NCBI GenBank assembly: GCA_037176705.1
Contig: CM073890.1
Location: forward strand, 98,632,591 to 98,696,590
Direction: 5' to 3'
Source: Molossus alvarezi
Taxonomy: Eukaryota; Chordata; Mammalia; Chiroptera; Molossidae
Length of the DNA stretch: 64,000 bases
The translations under genes and the position numbers were made by a program. Below are positions 45,511 through 57,060 of this stretch, in pieces; within the stretch, counting starts at the first letter, position 1, and every line of letters begins with the position of its first letter. The notes under the pieces are model-generated. The model ran no database searches and was not told where the DNA came from. It saw only the letters and a program-made list of their open reading frames with translations.

Positions 45511-46560
45511 TTTTAATCGTGTGTGTTGAATGACAAAGGAAAGTTTGAGGTCTCCAGCTAATTGTCTTTAAAATCTGAAATACACGTTGCAGTGATTATG
45601 CTTTTGTATCTTTATCTTTCTCGCTCTCTCTCTTTTAAGAATTCTTGAGTAATGAATGCTACAGATCTGAAAATCATTACACTGGAAAATGTCCAGCCCT
45701 CACAGTTAAATGTGTCTATCAAGAAAGACTGTGTGTTGCTACAAGTCCCTAAGTCTTCAGTGTATTAAGAGAAGCAGAGGTTCTAAAATATTTTTACAAA
45801 CACTTTAAAATTTCTGCCATTTCTAATTGGTTCGTGGATGTTTAAGACAAATCATGAGTTTGTTTTGAAGCAACTCAGAATCTAAGTTTTACTCAAACCC
45901 TCTATTTATTTCACCTCAATGCTAGACTCATGTGATAAGTTATACCAGGTTTCCCAGTAGACAATAAAGAAATGAAAACAAGACATTACATGAAAATTCT
46001 CCTTTTCGTTCTAGACAGTAATCTTGGAGGAAAAAGACTTTGCTCTGTCTTTTTATGAAAGTAAATTGTCAGTGATAACTAATACCAGCTTATAAGTAAA
46101 TTATAGGGTTGTTTTCCTGCTCCAAAGTGGGGTGCACATACCTCAAAAGACATGCAAGAAGGGTTCTGTGAAAGTATGTGAAGAACATATTAAAACTTCT
46201 AATATTTATCCACGAGTCAGTGATTCAATTTTATTAATAGACTTACGAGGTAGATGTTACTAATTTATAAATAAATATATATTGCACGGTGCTTGTTTGC
46301 TCAAATACTTCTTCTTGCTAGAGATATAAATCAAAAATTTTGGAAAAGAACAGATTTGAGACAATGAGGGAAATTTTACATTAGATGACATTCTCCCTTG
46401 AAGAGACCCTCGTAGCTACATAGGATAACAGGAGTCCCCAGAACAAAGTCTTTTAACCAAAACTATATTAAGTAACAATTTTAAAACATTAGACAATGCC
46501 CCGTGAATCTAATTCACTGTTACTTAAAGTGAGTAAATCTTACAATGAGAAAAATGGGAA
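45511..46560. other. No gene seen
   Basis: AT-rich, apparently unique sequence; nothing recognised. Confidence 0.3.
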
Positions 46561-46655
46561 AGAAAAAAAGAGAGAGAGAGAGAAGTAGGGGGAAGGGCAA
46601 GGGGGGGTAGTTGGCGGAGGGAAGGAGGTTGGTTGGTTGGTTGGCTGTTTGGTTG
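46561..46655. repeat. Purine-rich tract with (GGTT)n
   Basis: An imperfect GA run, then G-rich purine sequence, then four 'ggtt' units and degenerate continuation. Strong strand asymmetry: nearly all purines for about 60 bases before the GGTT block. Confidence 0.85.
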
Positions 46656-47335
46656 GGCAGATGAAATAGTGTGACTGTACAGCCTAGTGCTTCATAGTAA
46701 CAACAAAGAGAAAAGATGTCAGTGGCTGATACACTATTTTGAAACCTGACTGGCAGACCAGCGTTTTTGGTTCCTCGGCTAGAGATACTGCAGAAAAATA
46801 AGGTGCAAAATAGTATTAAAGCAAATTTTCTCTGGTATGAAAGTGAAAAAAGTAAAACTGCTACCTATCTTCATTTTCTCTGCCCTGTTCTTCTGCCTCC
46901 AGTTCTGTGCGGTCTATGATCTGAAGGAGGAAGTAATCAGCCACTGTGGGTCCTACTTCTTCCTGGGAACTATAAATTGCACAACCTGATACAAATCATG
47001 GTTCAAGACCATTTACTAGGAATCAGAAAACTTGGAGCCTGGAAGGACTTCTGTCAGAGTATGTATAGCCTTAACAGAGCACTAACTTCAGAAGGTGGGA
47101 GGGGCTGTTTCTCCTGTTATAAAACCCTAATGTCGCTCTCATTGATTTGTAAGCACTTAGATGTAATTATCTATAATCCTATTTTATTTCAGCATATTAA
47201 TTTGAAGTGTGACAACTGGGGAAAACTTGTACACCATGTAAATTGCTGGAATCTGTTATGTTATGAACTGCAGTGTACCAAATGTGATCACAAGAGTAAT
47301 TCATAGATTCATTCAAGAATTATCTATTGATTTGT
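46656..47335. other. No gene supported
   Basis: A 109-codon frame at 46977-47306 has no recognisable domain and no exon signals I can defend. No repeat identified. Confidence 0.3.
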
Positions 47336-47547
47336 TTTAAATATGTTTTATTGATTTTTTTAGAGAGACAGGAAGGAAAAGACCTGAAAACATCAATGAG
47401 AGAGAGAAACAAGAATTGGCTGCCTCCTGCATGCCCCCTACTGGGGATCAGAGTCCCCAGTCTGGGCACGTGCACTGACCAGGAATCCAACCAGGACCTC
47501 TCAGTCCATGGGACAACACTCAATCCATTGAGCCACACCAGACCAGT
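47336..47547 (-). repeat. Ves SINE, type B, antisense, older copy
   Basis: 'ttaaatatgttttattgat' tail complement, GA-rich body, 'gccccctactggggatcag' and the head 'ccattgagccacaccagac'. Several substitutions relative to other type-B copies. No clear TSD. Confidence 0.85.
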
Positions 47548-49195
47548 GATACCCTAAGATTTGTCAGGTACTGCTAAGTTCTTTACCTACAGCAGTGACT
47601 CGCCTGGGCTCACAGAGCTTAGGGGCTGGTGGAAAAGACCGATGAGCAAGCACTTACACAAGCAATGTGCGAAGGACTATGATGGGGACATCCGGGGCGC
47701 ACAGAAACACATAGAGGAATATTTCATCTGGATTTTGAGGAATGAAAATTTTCTGAAAGAAGTGACTTATAAATCACCCGAAAATACGTATAAGAATTGG
47801 CCAGGCAAAGAGAGTGCAAGGTCCAGATGATGAGAAGTGATTGGCACCAGCCAGAGCAAAGGAACACATTTACAAATCTAAAGTCAGGGCCACCATGTTG
47901 GCACCTCTGGGGCGAATCTCTGGCAGCACAACCCACGTGGCCCTCCCTTGAGGTGTTCAGGTCATGGTATAGGTAGCACAGGACACACATCTTCAAGACT
48001 GAGTTTATTATGTTTGGGTGAGAAGTGTGAATGTGGACGTGTAGAGGTACGAAGGAGTCAGATATAAAAGGATATTATCTATGGGGTGGAGTTTGGGTTG
48101 AAGTATTTTAAGCAGAGGGGAAAGAAACCCCATCACCATTTTGTAGGCTCTCTCCCTGTGCCTGGGGCTCTTTCACATCCCAAGCTACCATGCCAGCCGG
48201 CGTGCAGCTAATGAACGCCTGACGGAGTCCCCTTTTCCCAGCAGTTTCTCTGCCTACGTCAAGCATGTTCCCCTAGCTTTCTGAGTAAGCAGATGCAATG
48301 AATATGCTCAGAGGTGAAACTAGCTTCCATTCTCTGTTCACTTAAGAAGGGGTCAGCCTTCTCTGTACTTTAGAAACTTTTGCTTCCACAGTTCTTTGTT
48401 CATGTTAAGGAAAAATAGGACTTTTTGGTTGAGTCCGTGTTATCTTATTGTTAAAGCAAGATCAATGATGTTCCTGATCTACTACAAACTTGCTAAGAGT
48501 GGAACTTCCATATTAAATAACATATTTACGTACAGTTATAAATCTATTACCATGGGCAAACAGTGAAGTCAGTATGTTCCCCTTTAGGGATCATCAACAA
48601 GTTACAGTAAAGTAAGTGCTTTCCAAATGTGAATGACAATGGTCAGTCTGTTTGCTCCTTTGACATTATGAAGATCATGATCATCACTAAGGTCTGTGTA
48701 ACGAATACCCATTGGGCCCCATCTCAATTCTCACAACCCTTTTTGTCACTCCAGTGATTGCCACACAATCAGCAGCATGTACTTGTAACTTGACAGCTGA
48801 TGCTCTTATTTCTTTCCCTGGGGCTTCTTCCACCACCTCAAGGGACTCCTTTAAGAACTTTCTCAGTCATTCTGACCCAGGCACAAACCTGAAGTGTAAA
48901 GTAGCTAACATCACAGGGCAATTCCTGACCTATGGGCAAAGGACGGAAATAGTGAAGAAGCACTTCCTTCTGTCATGTCCCATCTGGCCAGATCGAAGGC
49001 TCACTTGACAAAGCTCCTCAGGGTCTCCAGTAGGATCGATTAGCTTTCTCTCTTCCTCTGTTTCACTCTTCCCAGTTTCTAAGACTGGTTCTTGGGATTG
49101 CTTTGCAAAATAAAATACCTATATACAAGCTGTCATATGAAGTTCTGCTTTGTGGGAAGCACCATGGCTAAAACAGCCTGGAAGGGCAAAATCAA
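47548..49195. other. No gene supported; possible L2 piece at the left
   Basis: Positions 47590-47760 resemble antisense L2 ('gggctcacagagcttagggg', 'ggactatgatggggacatcc'). A 98-codon plus-strand frame at 48712-49008 has no recognisable family. The rest is unassigned. Confidence 0.35.
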
Positions 49196-49208
49196 GAAAA
49201 TAGACCTG

Positions 49209-49424
49209 CCCTGGCCTCTGTGGCTCAGTGGATTGAGCATTGTCCCATGACTGAGAGGTCGGGGTTCGATTCCCAGTCAGGGCACATGCCTGGGTTGTGA
49301 GCTCCATGCATAGTAGGGGGCATGCAGGAGGCAGCCAATCACTGTTTCTCTCTCACATCAATGATTTTCTCTCTCTCTCCCTTCCTCTTGCTCTAAAAAA
49401 ATCAATAAAAACATATATATTTTT
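49209..49424 (+). repeat. Ves SINE, type B
   Basis: Head 'ccctggcctctgtggctcag', B box 'gggttcgattccc', body 'gcatgcaggaggcagcc', 3' 'tcttgctctaaaaaaatcaa' and an A/T-rich tail. TSD: aatagacctg at the left, aatagacatgg at the right. Confidence 0.94.
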
Positions 49425-49610
49425 TAATAGACATGGAGGTACATAATGATTTCAGGGATGGTTCATGAAAATTTCAGACATATTGTGTTGGGCAACAATA
49501 TATATTTATAGAAAAATATCTCTAACAACCTATTCAGTGCATCCATTTCGTAGAATGCACACATCATGATAATGGTATATGAGTGAATATTTTTAAAATT
49601 AAAAAATTCC

Positions 49611-49812
49611 AGCCCGGCCGGTGTGGCTCAGTGGTTGAGCATTGACCTATGTACCAGGAGGTCATCAGTTCAATTCCCGGTCAGGAAGCATGCCCAGGTC
49701 AAATCCCCAGTGGGGGGCATGCAGGAGGCGGCCAATTGATGTTCTGTCTCATCGATGCTTCTATCTCTCCCTCTCCCTTCCTCTCTCTCTAAAATCAAAT
49801 AAAGAAAAAAAA
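49611..49812 (+). repeat. Ves SINE, type B
   Basis: Head 'cagcccggccggtgtggctc', B-box-like 'agttcaattccc', body 'agtggggggcatgcaggagg' and 3' 'cctctctctctaaaatcaaa' with A tail. A short internal deletion follows 'catgcccaggt'. The TSD cannot be fixed because both flanks are A-rich. Confidence 0.93.
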
Positions 49813-50029
49813 ATGTTTTTTAATGCCAAACATTTTTAGAAAAGTTGTGACATACTTTTAAATATTTTCATTTAAAGTATCAACACTTTAACACACACAA
49901 AGGTCAATAGCATAAAGTAGTGCTATTCAAAATATACTACAGAATTCAAAAAATTCAGAACACTACAGCTCATTGCATCTGATAATAAGACACAAATAAA
50001 AAACAGTTGTGTGGTGAAGATCTACTTTC

Positions 50030-50098
50030 ATGTGCGCATGCGTATGCGTGAGCGCGTACGTGTGTGTGTGTGTATGTGTGTGTGTGTGTGTGTGTTCT
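50030..50098. repeat. (TG)n microsatellite with CpG-bearing lead-in
   Basis: A 'gtgcgcatgcgtatgcgtgagcgcgtacg' type alternating purine-pyrimidine lead runs into about 20 TG units with a 'tatg' interruption. Alternating purine-pyrimidine tracts of this kind can adopt Z-DNA. Confidence 0.92.
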
Positions 50099-50229
50099 AG
50101 GCAAAACGGCCTTCTTACTCCAGTCCACCCTAATCCCTCCTTATGCCCAGAAGGCAGGAATGTAGAATGGTTGATGAGAGTGGATGTAGACACTCAAATG
50201 GCAGCTGAAACAAACAAACAAAAAATACA

Positions 50230-50460
50230 CAAATACTCATAGACACAGACAACAGTATGATGGTTACTAGAGGGAAGGGGAGAGGGGTGAGGGGAACAAT
50301 AAAGAGTGAAGGGGTCAAAATATATGGTGACAAAAGAAGATTTGACTTTGGGTGGTAAACACACAATGCAATATACAAATGATGTATCATAGAATTGTAC
50401 ACTTGAAACCTATATAATTCTATTAATCAATGTCACCACAATAAATTTAATTTAAAAAAT
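50230..50460 (+). repeat. Old L1-type 3' end
   Basis: 'tagacacagacaacagtatg', 'atggttactagagggaag', 'aatatatggtgacaaaagaa', 'gtaaacacacaatgcaatat', 'ttgtacacttgaaacctata' and 'caatgtcaccacaataaatt'. A longer example of the 39935-40020 sequence, ending in A-rich text. Assigned to L1 by memory of carnivore and bat repeats. Confidence 0.6.
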
Positions 50461-50722
50461 TCAAAAATAATGGCAGCTGGAAAGCTGGGCAGCCAGTAAC
50501 AACACCAAGGAGTAACTGACATGCATCTACCCTTCACTTCACTATCCACCTGAAATAAAGTTACTACTACTATTGTCTGCGTCATTGCCAGTATTACTAG
50601 TACAAACAATAATAATCTTTCACATAAACAATTGACATTTTAAATAAAATTTTTAGTAAAAAAAACCTCTTTTTGAAAAACATTTCTATTTTTTTTACAT
50701 CTAACTTAAAACATAAATAAAT
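50461..50722. other. No gene seen
   Basis: AT-rich sequence between an L1 3' end and a SINE; nothing recognised. Confidence 0.3.
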
Positions 50723-50734
50723 TTTAAGGGAATG

Positions 50735-50928
50735 TGTCTGGCTGGTGTGGCTCAGTGGTTGAGCGTCAACCTATGCACCAAGAGGTCACTGGTTCAATTC
50801 CCAGTCAGGGCACATGCCCAGGTTGTGGGCCCAATCCCCAGTGGGGGGCGTGCAGGAGGAAGCCAGTCGATGTTCTCTCTCTTCAATGTTTCTGTCTCTC
50901 CCTCTTACTTCAATAAAAGAAAGAAATG
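50735..50928 (+). repeat. Ves SINE, type B
   Basis: Head 'gctggtgtggctcagtggtt', B box 'ggttcaattccc', body 'ccccagtggggggcgtgcag' and 3' 'cttacttcaataaaagaaag'. TSD tttaagggaatg (50723-50734) and tttaaggaaatg (50929-50940). The 3' CT-rich region is shorter than in its relatives. Confidence 0.95.
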
Positions 50929-50940
50929 TTTAAGGAAATG

Positions 50941-51503
50941 CAGCTTTAAGATAAGTCCCCCAGATGCCTCTTGTTTCCTGGCAGTCATACCTGAACGTTG
51001 CTCCCAGAGAGAAGTACCAGAAATAAGAAGTAATGCAATGACCTCAGTGAGACAGGACGGTGAACTAAAACAGAGCAATTTTATAAGGATGGAGTTAAGT
51101 CGAAGATGTGAAAGATATTTAGGAAATAAAACTGTTAACACTTGGTGACTGATGAGATGTGAGGAATGACAGTTAATCTAATACATACTAATAGACATTA
51201 GGTTTATAGTCTCATCCAACCCATTTCCAAAAACATCTGCCAGTGAACAGTTTTGTATAGATGATAGGGAGCTTCGATTAAGATGAAATGTAGCTTGATG
51301 AAGAAAACGTCAGTGACCCAGAGAAAAAGAGGACCTGGGAAAAGCATACAAAAGACAACTATTCAGTCTTGTGCAGAGGGGTGAAGACAGAAAAGGCACT
51401 TGCACCTGGTATAGTCTAAGAGCAGTGCAGGAACTCATGTCTAAAGGAAGCAAATACTGCTTCTCTTAGAGCTGACTTTATTTATTTATTTTTTCATGTA
51501 ACC
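50941..51503. other. No gene seen
   Basis: Mixed apparently unique sequence; nothing recognised. Confidence 0.3.
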
Positions 51504-51722
51504 CACTGGCTCTCAATGAGAGGTGAATCCCCACATGGGGCATTTGGCAATGTTTTGAGATATTTGGGGCTTTCATAAACTGGGGGGGAGGGGGTTGCTA
51601 CTAGATCTCATGCACAGTGGCTGGGGGTGTCTCTAAACATCCTATAAATGCATAGAACTGCCCTCTACAACAAGGGATGATCCAGTACAGAATGTCAATT
51701 GTACCAAGGTTGAGAAACCCTG
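51504..51722 (+). mobile_element. MER5A-type nonautonomous hAT fossil
   Basis: Begins 'cactggctctcaatgag' and ends 'aaggttgagaaaccctg', the degraded inverted ends of MER5A. Internal landmarks are 'ggggcatttggcaatgtttt', 'tctctaaacatcctataaat' and 'ccctctacaacaagggatga'. Non-coding and ancient. Confidence 0.85.
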
Positions 51723-52224
51723 AAACCTTCTGACATCAGAAATACTAAATTCTACACATAGGCACTGTGTTGTCGTGGGAGTCACTAAGAAAAGTAAGTC
51801 ACAGGCCCTGCCCATGAAGACAAAAGATCTAAACTCCTTAACTTTCAATATAAGAGCAACTATTAAAATATTTCCGTTAATAACAGAAGATACACCATAA
51901 ATCGGTGTGTCTGTGATCGCTAAATAGATGGTTCCAGTGATAAGTGTTCTGAGCAGTTTACAGATTTTCGTAAATTGAAGAACAAAAGTCAGCCAAGGAA
52001 AACCTTAGGTATTTATTTGGTAAACAAGGCAAGATCTGAGGTGTCCTGAGACATGATAAGTTAGGACTTAGCTCCTCAAAGAACCAAGGGTCATGTGACA
52101 GATGGAAGAGCATACACCAGAGCTTCTGAAGGAAAACAGTCAAAAGGTGTCCAGATAGCAAAGGAAATACTCCATGGCTTCGCAAGAAGAGCCAACGAGG
52201 CTGGTGAGTACTTTAAGGCCAGAC
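51723..52224. other. No gene seen
   Basis: Unassigned sequence; two short frames on opposite strands near 51958-52295 are not recognisable. Confidence 0.3.
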
Positions 52225-52400
52225 TGTGGATACTTGCTAAGTGCCACTCACCATTACAAGCACTTTTACCCTTATTAAAATCCTATACTGTTTAGTATTA
52301 TTATTCCCATTTTTACAGATGAAGAAACCAAGGCAAAGAGAGATTCCAGCATTTCCTCTTTGGTAAATTCTGGTGACAGGGACTTGTTCATGAGGCCACA
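52225..52400 (-). repeat. MIR SINE, antisense
   Basis: 'acttgctaagtgccactcac', 'attattattcccatttttac', 'agatgaagaaaccaaggcaa' and 'agagagattcc' give the antisense MIR order. Confidence 0.78.
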
Positions 52401-53869
52401 GATGCTTATTCATTGACATTTTCCATCTCCAAGCAAAACATCAGGAAAACAGGAGGGAAATAGGTGGCTACAATTAGTAGATAGTTCTAGATTTTTTTGG
52501 TAACAAATACAACACAGATTCAGGGAATATATTACAAAGTAGATTTTGAAATTATCTACTATTTATTATCATCTTATTAATTTTCATGGTGAAATAATTT
52601 ATTTACTTATGACTATCCATTTTTTTTTTGTTTGTTTTTTCAGAAGACAGCATCAAAACCAGACTGATTTCTAAAATTTTGGAAATAATGGCGATTCTGG
52701 GGACAGAACAGTAAACACCTTGTTGAGTGACAGTCACATCGTTAGGGCTTAAGTTAGCTGTTTCTGACAGTCTTCAGGGTTGGGGATGCCCTAACAATGC
52801 GTCTCCAAATCACAATGTGCAAAATAAAGAAGTGAAAAAACATTGTTTACATTTCTTCCCGAGGTGCTTAATTTCGTGCCTGTGCCCGATACAGCACACC
52901 TGGACAGGAACGTCCCTCATCAAGTCCCCTTTCAGTAATTAGTATTTCTTACTGACTTAGCAAACTCCGACCACCAAAATCCAGGTTCCAACCACAGGTG
53001 GGATCTTCCTAGGTATTTACAGTGTAACAATACTCAGAAATATCTTTAACTCAGGATTAATGAAGATAAAATAATTTGTTAAGAGTCACTGCAGATTTGT
53101 TCTGGAATGAAAATGATCGTTTATGAACTGGTCAGTATAAACATTATTACAAGCACAGTGTTTAATATATTATATTCCGTAGGCCTGCTGTTAATATTGG
53201 ACTCAGGCTCATTTCAGAAAATGGTTAAGTCCGATGTGTGTCTCCTGCTTCTGTTCAGAACTTCCTTCATCTGATGCTTTCTTGGTGCGCACGCTGCTCA
53301 ATTTCCATTGTATTGGCTGCTTTCTAGTTAGGAAAGCTGAGCGTTTACATTTGCTTATGGTTTTCATCAACTGGCTAATGCTAACATTTTAAGATTTGCT
53401 ATCCCCTGTGGAAGGCAGTGCAGATACAAAGAAATGGCGGGTTTTTCTTGCACGTTTTCCTCTGTACCACTTGTCGGCGGCTTCGAAGGGCAGCATGTCT
53501 CTGACCACTCACATCTGCAAGGCGCGTGCTCTGTGCCATGGTGCAGGTTGAGTTTTGGAATGAAGTAGATACAACTCACCTTGAAAGGACATTTGGGAAT
53601 AATGGAATTTGAAGGTAACTGGGAATAGGTGGTAGATCTGAGTAGGTGAATATTTTTAAAGACTGGTGGCAGAAAATAGAAACAGAGGTTGAACATCGAA
53701 CTGAAAATGTGTTTACAATAGTTAAAAAAGACAATGGGAAAGTGAAAATCTCTTGCAAAATAATAAGAACAATAAATACTACAATGGAAAAACAAAGTCA
53801 AATACAATAAAAGGAAGTTTAGAGAAGAAATATAATCAATATCCTTCTTTAAAAACTATAATCATATGA
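52401..53869. other. No gene supported
   Basis: AT-rich with a moderately GC-rich CpG-containing spot near 53460-53530. The 146-codon minus-strand frame 53807-53367 is cysteine- and aromatic-rich with no motif I recognise, and probably arises by chance. Confidence 0.35.
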
Positions 53870-54126
53870 ATAATAACTAAAACAGCAATGACATATCAAA
53901 CCTGTAAAGTGGTCCAATATTTGAAATATTCTCCTTGACTACTGAAGCTATAAAGAAATTAAGACTGTCGCCCTGGCCGGTTTGGCTCAGCAGTTAGAGC
54001 GTCGGCCTGTGGTCCAGAGAGACCCGGGTTCGGTTCCCGCTAAGGGCATGAACCTTGGTTGCAGTTTGTCCCCGGCCCTGGTTGGTCGTGCAGGTAGCAG
54101 CCACTTGATGTGTCCCTTTTACGTCG

Positions 54127-54165
<39 letters not shown>

Positions 54166-54800
54166 CCTCCCTCTCTCTTCCCTCTCTCTCCCTCCCACTC
54201 TATCTGAACAAAAAATGAAAAAATGTCCTCGGGTGAGGATGAAAAAAAAAGAAGAAGAAATTGAGACTGCCATATACTATTGTTGGCAATAAAAATTGGA
54301 ACATCCTTTTTCATAAGCATTTTGTATTATGTAATATTTCGAAAGCACCTTCTGTGACTTAGAAATTCAATTTGTAAACATTTCCTAAAGAAATAATTAC
54401 TTAATTACATGAAGGTATACCTACAATGATGTCCTTTTCAACTCTACTTGTAATTACAAAAGCAATGAAATCAACCTAAATAATGGTGCTTTCATGCAAC
54501 AAAATACTAAGCAGCCACTAAAATGAATCTGTTTATCTATTTTGTTACCCAAAGTATCCATATATACTGTTAAATTTTAAAATGTAGTCCACAAAACAAT
54601 ATTATAATACAATCTTATCTTAGAATAAAGGACATAGAGATGCGTCTTTTAAGTGACACGAGTATATGTGATGAGCACCAAAGTGTTAACAGTGTTTCCA
54701 CCTGGATAATGAGATTTGGGTTAAGTTTTCCTTTACCTGTGTTTTCAAATTTCCCTCTGTAATACTGGGTTACTTGTGAAGTGTGTTAATACAAAAATCC
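53870..54800 (+). repeat. Old L1 3' end, split by a Ves SINE
   Basis: Right of the SINE the text follows the end of an old L1: 'aaatcaacctaaataatggt', 'aaaatactaagcagccact', 'caccaaagtgttaacagtgt', 'acctggataatgagatttgg' and 'gttttcaaatttccctctg'. Left of the SINE, 53890-53969 appears to be the upstream part. Highly diverged. Confidence 0.6.
53970..54254 (+). repeat. Ves SINE, type A, with expanded CT tract
   Basis: Head 'gccctggccggtttggctca', B box 'gggttcggttccc', 3' 'gtcctcgggtgaggat' and an A-rich tail. The CT tract (54128-54200) is unusually long, making this the longest copy here. TSD: aagaaattaagactg (53953-53967) and aagaaattgagactg (54255-54269). Confidence 0.95.
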
Positions 54801-54933
54801 AAATGAAGTCCTGAAAAAAAATGGTAAGTCAGCTGAATTATTTGGAGAAGTAAATATTCATTCTTTTGACTAACTTCTAACTACTATAGCTTAAAAATTA
54901 TAGTACCTCTTACTGATTTCAAAATACATATGT

Positions 54934-55150
54934 GGGCTGGCTGGTGTGGCTCCATGGTCGAACATCGACCCAGGCACCAAGAGGTCACCAGTTCGATTCC
55001 CAGTCAGGACACATGCCCAGGCTGTGGGCCTGATCCCCAGTGGGGGGCATGTAGGAGGTGGCCAGTCGATGTTCTCTCTCATCGAAGTTTCTATCTCTCT
55101 CTCCTTCCCCATTTCTTCTCTCTCTTAAATCAGTAAAGGGAAAAAAATTG
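54934..55150 (+). repeat. Ves SINE, type B
   Basis: Head 'ggctggctggtgtggctcca', B box 'agttcgattccc', body 'gatccccagtggggggcat', 3' 'ttctctctcttaaatcagta' and an A tail. TSD: aaatacatatgtg at the left, aaatgcatatgag at the right. Confidence 0.95.
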
Positions 55151-55165
55151 TTTAAATGCATATGA

Positions 55166-56864
55166 GATTTTGATGGAGTTGGATACTTTCTAACATAAAT
55201 ACTATACTTGAGGGACTTCCAGTTTAAAATGGTATCCAGTTAAGAGAACTTGATGAAATATTTTTAAATTTCCCACAAAATATTTACAAATAGCCTATTT
55301 TTTTTTAAAAAAAAAAAAGCAAAAACTTACTATGTTACCAGGAAAAAACTGATCTTCAAGAATTTACTTACTTAGGAAATTAGCTTGAAAAATGAAATTA
55401 GTAGCCCTCCCTATTAAATCTGCCTGCAAATGTCCTTTGTTCCCCCAAAATTCAACCAAGTGCCATGGAAGGCAGCACAGAGCAGTGGCTACGAGTAAGT
55501 ACCCCAGACTGAGGCAACCCTCGTAGGGTTAGACCAAGTGTTCTAACATTGACCTCCTGGGTTTATGGCAACTTGCTGGAACACTAGTGATGCCATTTTT
55601 TCAGAAAGAGAGGGGTGAAGGGAAAAGTCATAAAACCTTGAATGTTTTCTACATGCAGAAACAAAGGACAATCATTGTTGTCCTGCTAATCAAAAGCTCA
55701 AAACCAAACATACATCTTTAAGGATCAGAGAGGAGGGTACAGATATGAGTAGCCTTAGGAATTTAAAATTGGAGGAATAATGTAGATAATTATGAGGTGG
55801 CTTCCTTTTTGGCAGTTAATTTGGATACATTAATCATAATCAACTCTCTTTAATCAGAAATTGGGATTTCCTGAGGACTTTTCATTAATTGCAAACCAGA
55901 GCGGTAGGCAAATTATTCTTCACTATAGATCAGAGTACTCCTTTGTGGGTTATGTTCATATCCCACAGAATTAAGTTCAAATAGAATTTTTACTGAATTC
56001 TGCTATCGTATTACCACACATCTCCCATTAATTCATTATTGCTAACAGGAAACATATGTGTCCTTAAAGTGGCATCCCATGGAATGCCTGAGCTAATGAG
56101 TAAAGGGGACCTCCACAGGTACGGCGGGAGCGCGTAGGTGCACGGCTTAGGGGCTGATGTTTTATTCAGCACAGAAGCAGTTAAGCCAGCTGCAGGCTCT
56201 CCTCTCCTTTGCACGGGCTCCTAATGACATCAAATCAAGTTTTAATATTTTGCTGTTCTAATTTTACTTTTCTAATGAAATTGAAGAAGGATTGTGTGCA
56301 GTCTTTTGGATAAAACCGAAAGTGCCCACAGCTATATTTTCTAAACTAAACAGCAGCCCTGTTGGTTTAACTTCAGTACGTGGTCCAATAGTTTTATGTA
56401 GAAATTTTCTACGTCTTTTGTGGAAATTTGACCAAAAGCTTTGAAACAGCAAGTGAGATTACTTACCATAAATGGAAAGTTCCCTGACAGGAAAGCAAAT
56501 GCAATTGTTGGAATGAATATGTTTGTGTTTGGTTATATATATATATAATGTGTGTGAGAGAGGGCACTTGATATTCACAAGCATCAAGCCACGTCCTTTC
56601 TATTCAAGGTGGCTTCACTAGGGCAGTGTTTCGGAATCGCTCTTCTCTGTCACTGTGAGCTTGAGAACTCGGTGTGAGGGGAAGGCTTGCGGAGAGAAGA
56701 GCAAATGGTGTGAGACTCAGTGACCAAAAGCTCTTTCAGATTCTGAAGCTGCGAAGCACGTATCTTGCCCTAGTTCTTTACCCTCTCCTGGCCTCTTGTT
56801 TCTTCAATTATAAGAATAACTAACAATAGTAATTACTAATGATGTTATTACTATTACACAAATC
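55166..56864. other. No gene seen; repeat-free stretch 55780-56530
   Basis: A T/A run at 55299-55318 is the only simple repeat at the left. From 55780 to about 56520 no repeat family is recognised. The text is rich in homeodomain-like ATTA/TAAT words ('gcagttaatttggatacatt', 'cattaatcataatc', 'tttcattaattgc'), which makes it a candidate conserved non-coding element. Confidence 0.35.
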
Positions 56865-57060
56865 ACAGTAGCTAACATGTCCTGGGCGCTTGCCCTGTGT
56901 CACGGAGTACGCTGTAAGATCTCATTTCATCCCCCAAGGGCAGCGTGTGCAGTAAGACTCACTGCCCCATTTTACTGACAATGACAGTGAGATACACAAA
57001 GGGTTGGAAATGTGCCCCGTTCTCGTAGCTAGTAAAGGGCGGGGCCAGAATATTAACTAA
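56865..57060 (-). repeat. MIR SINE, antisense
   Basis: Antisense MIR order: 'tcctgggcgcttgccctgtg', 'gatctcatttcatcccccaa', 'actgccccattttactgaca', 'gtgagatacacaaaggg' and 'cgtagctagtaaagggcgg'. Confidence 0.78.

Noticed and set aside
48712..49008. 98-codon frame starting MGPISILTT
   Set aside because: No domain, no homologue recognised, no splice or promoter evidence.
53367..53807. 146-codon minus-strand frame
   Set aside because: Cysteine- and aromatic-rich composition without motif; overlaps a second frame in another phase; no supporting context.
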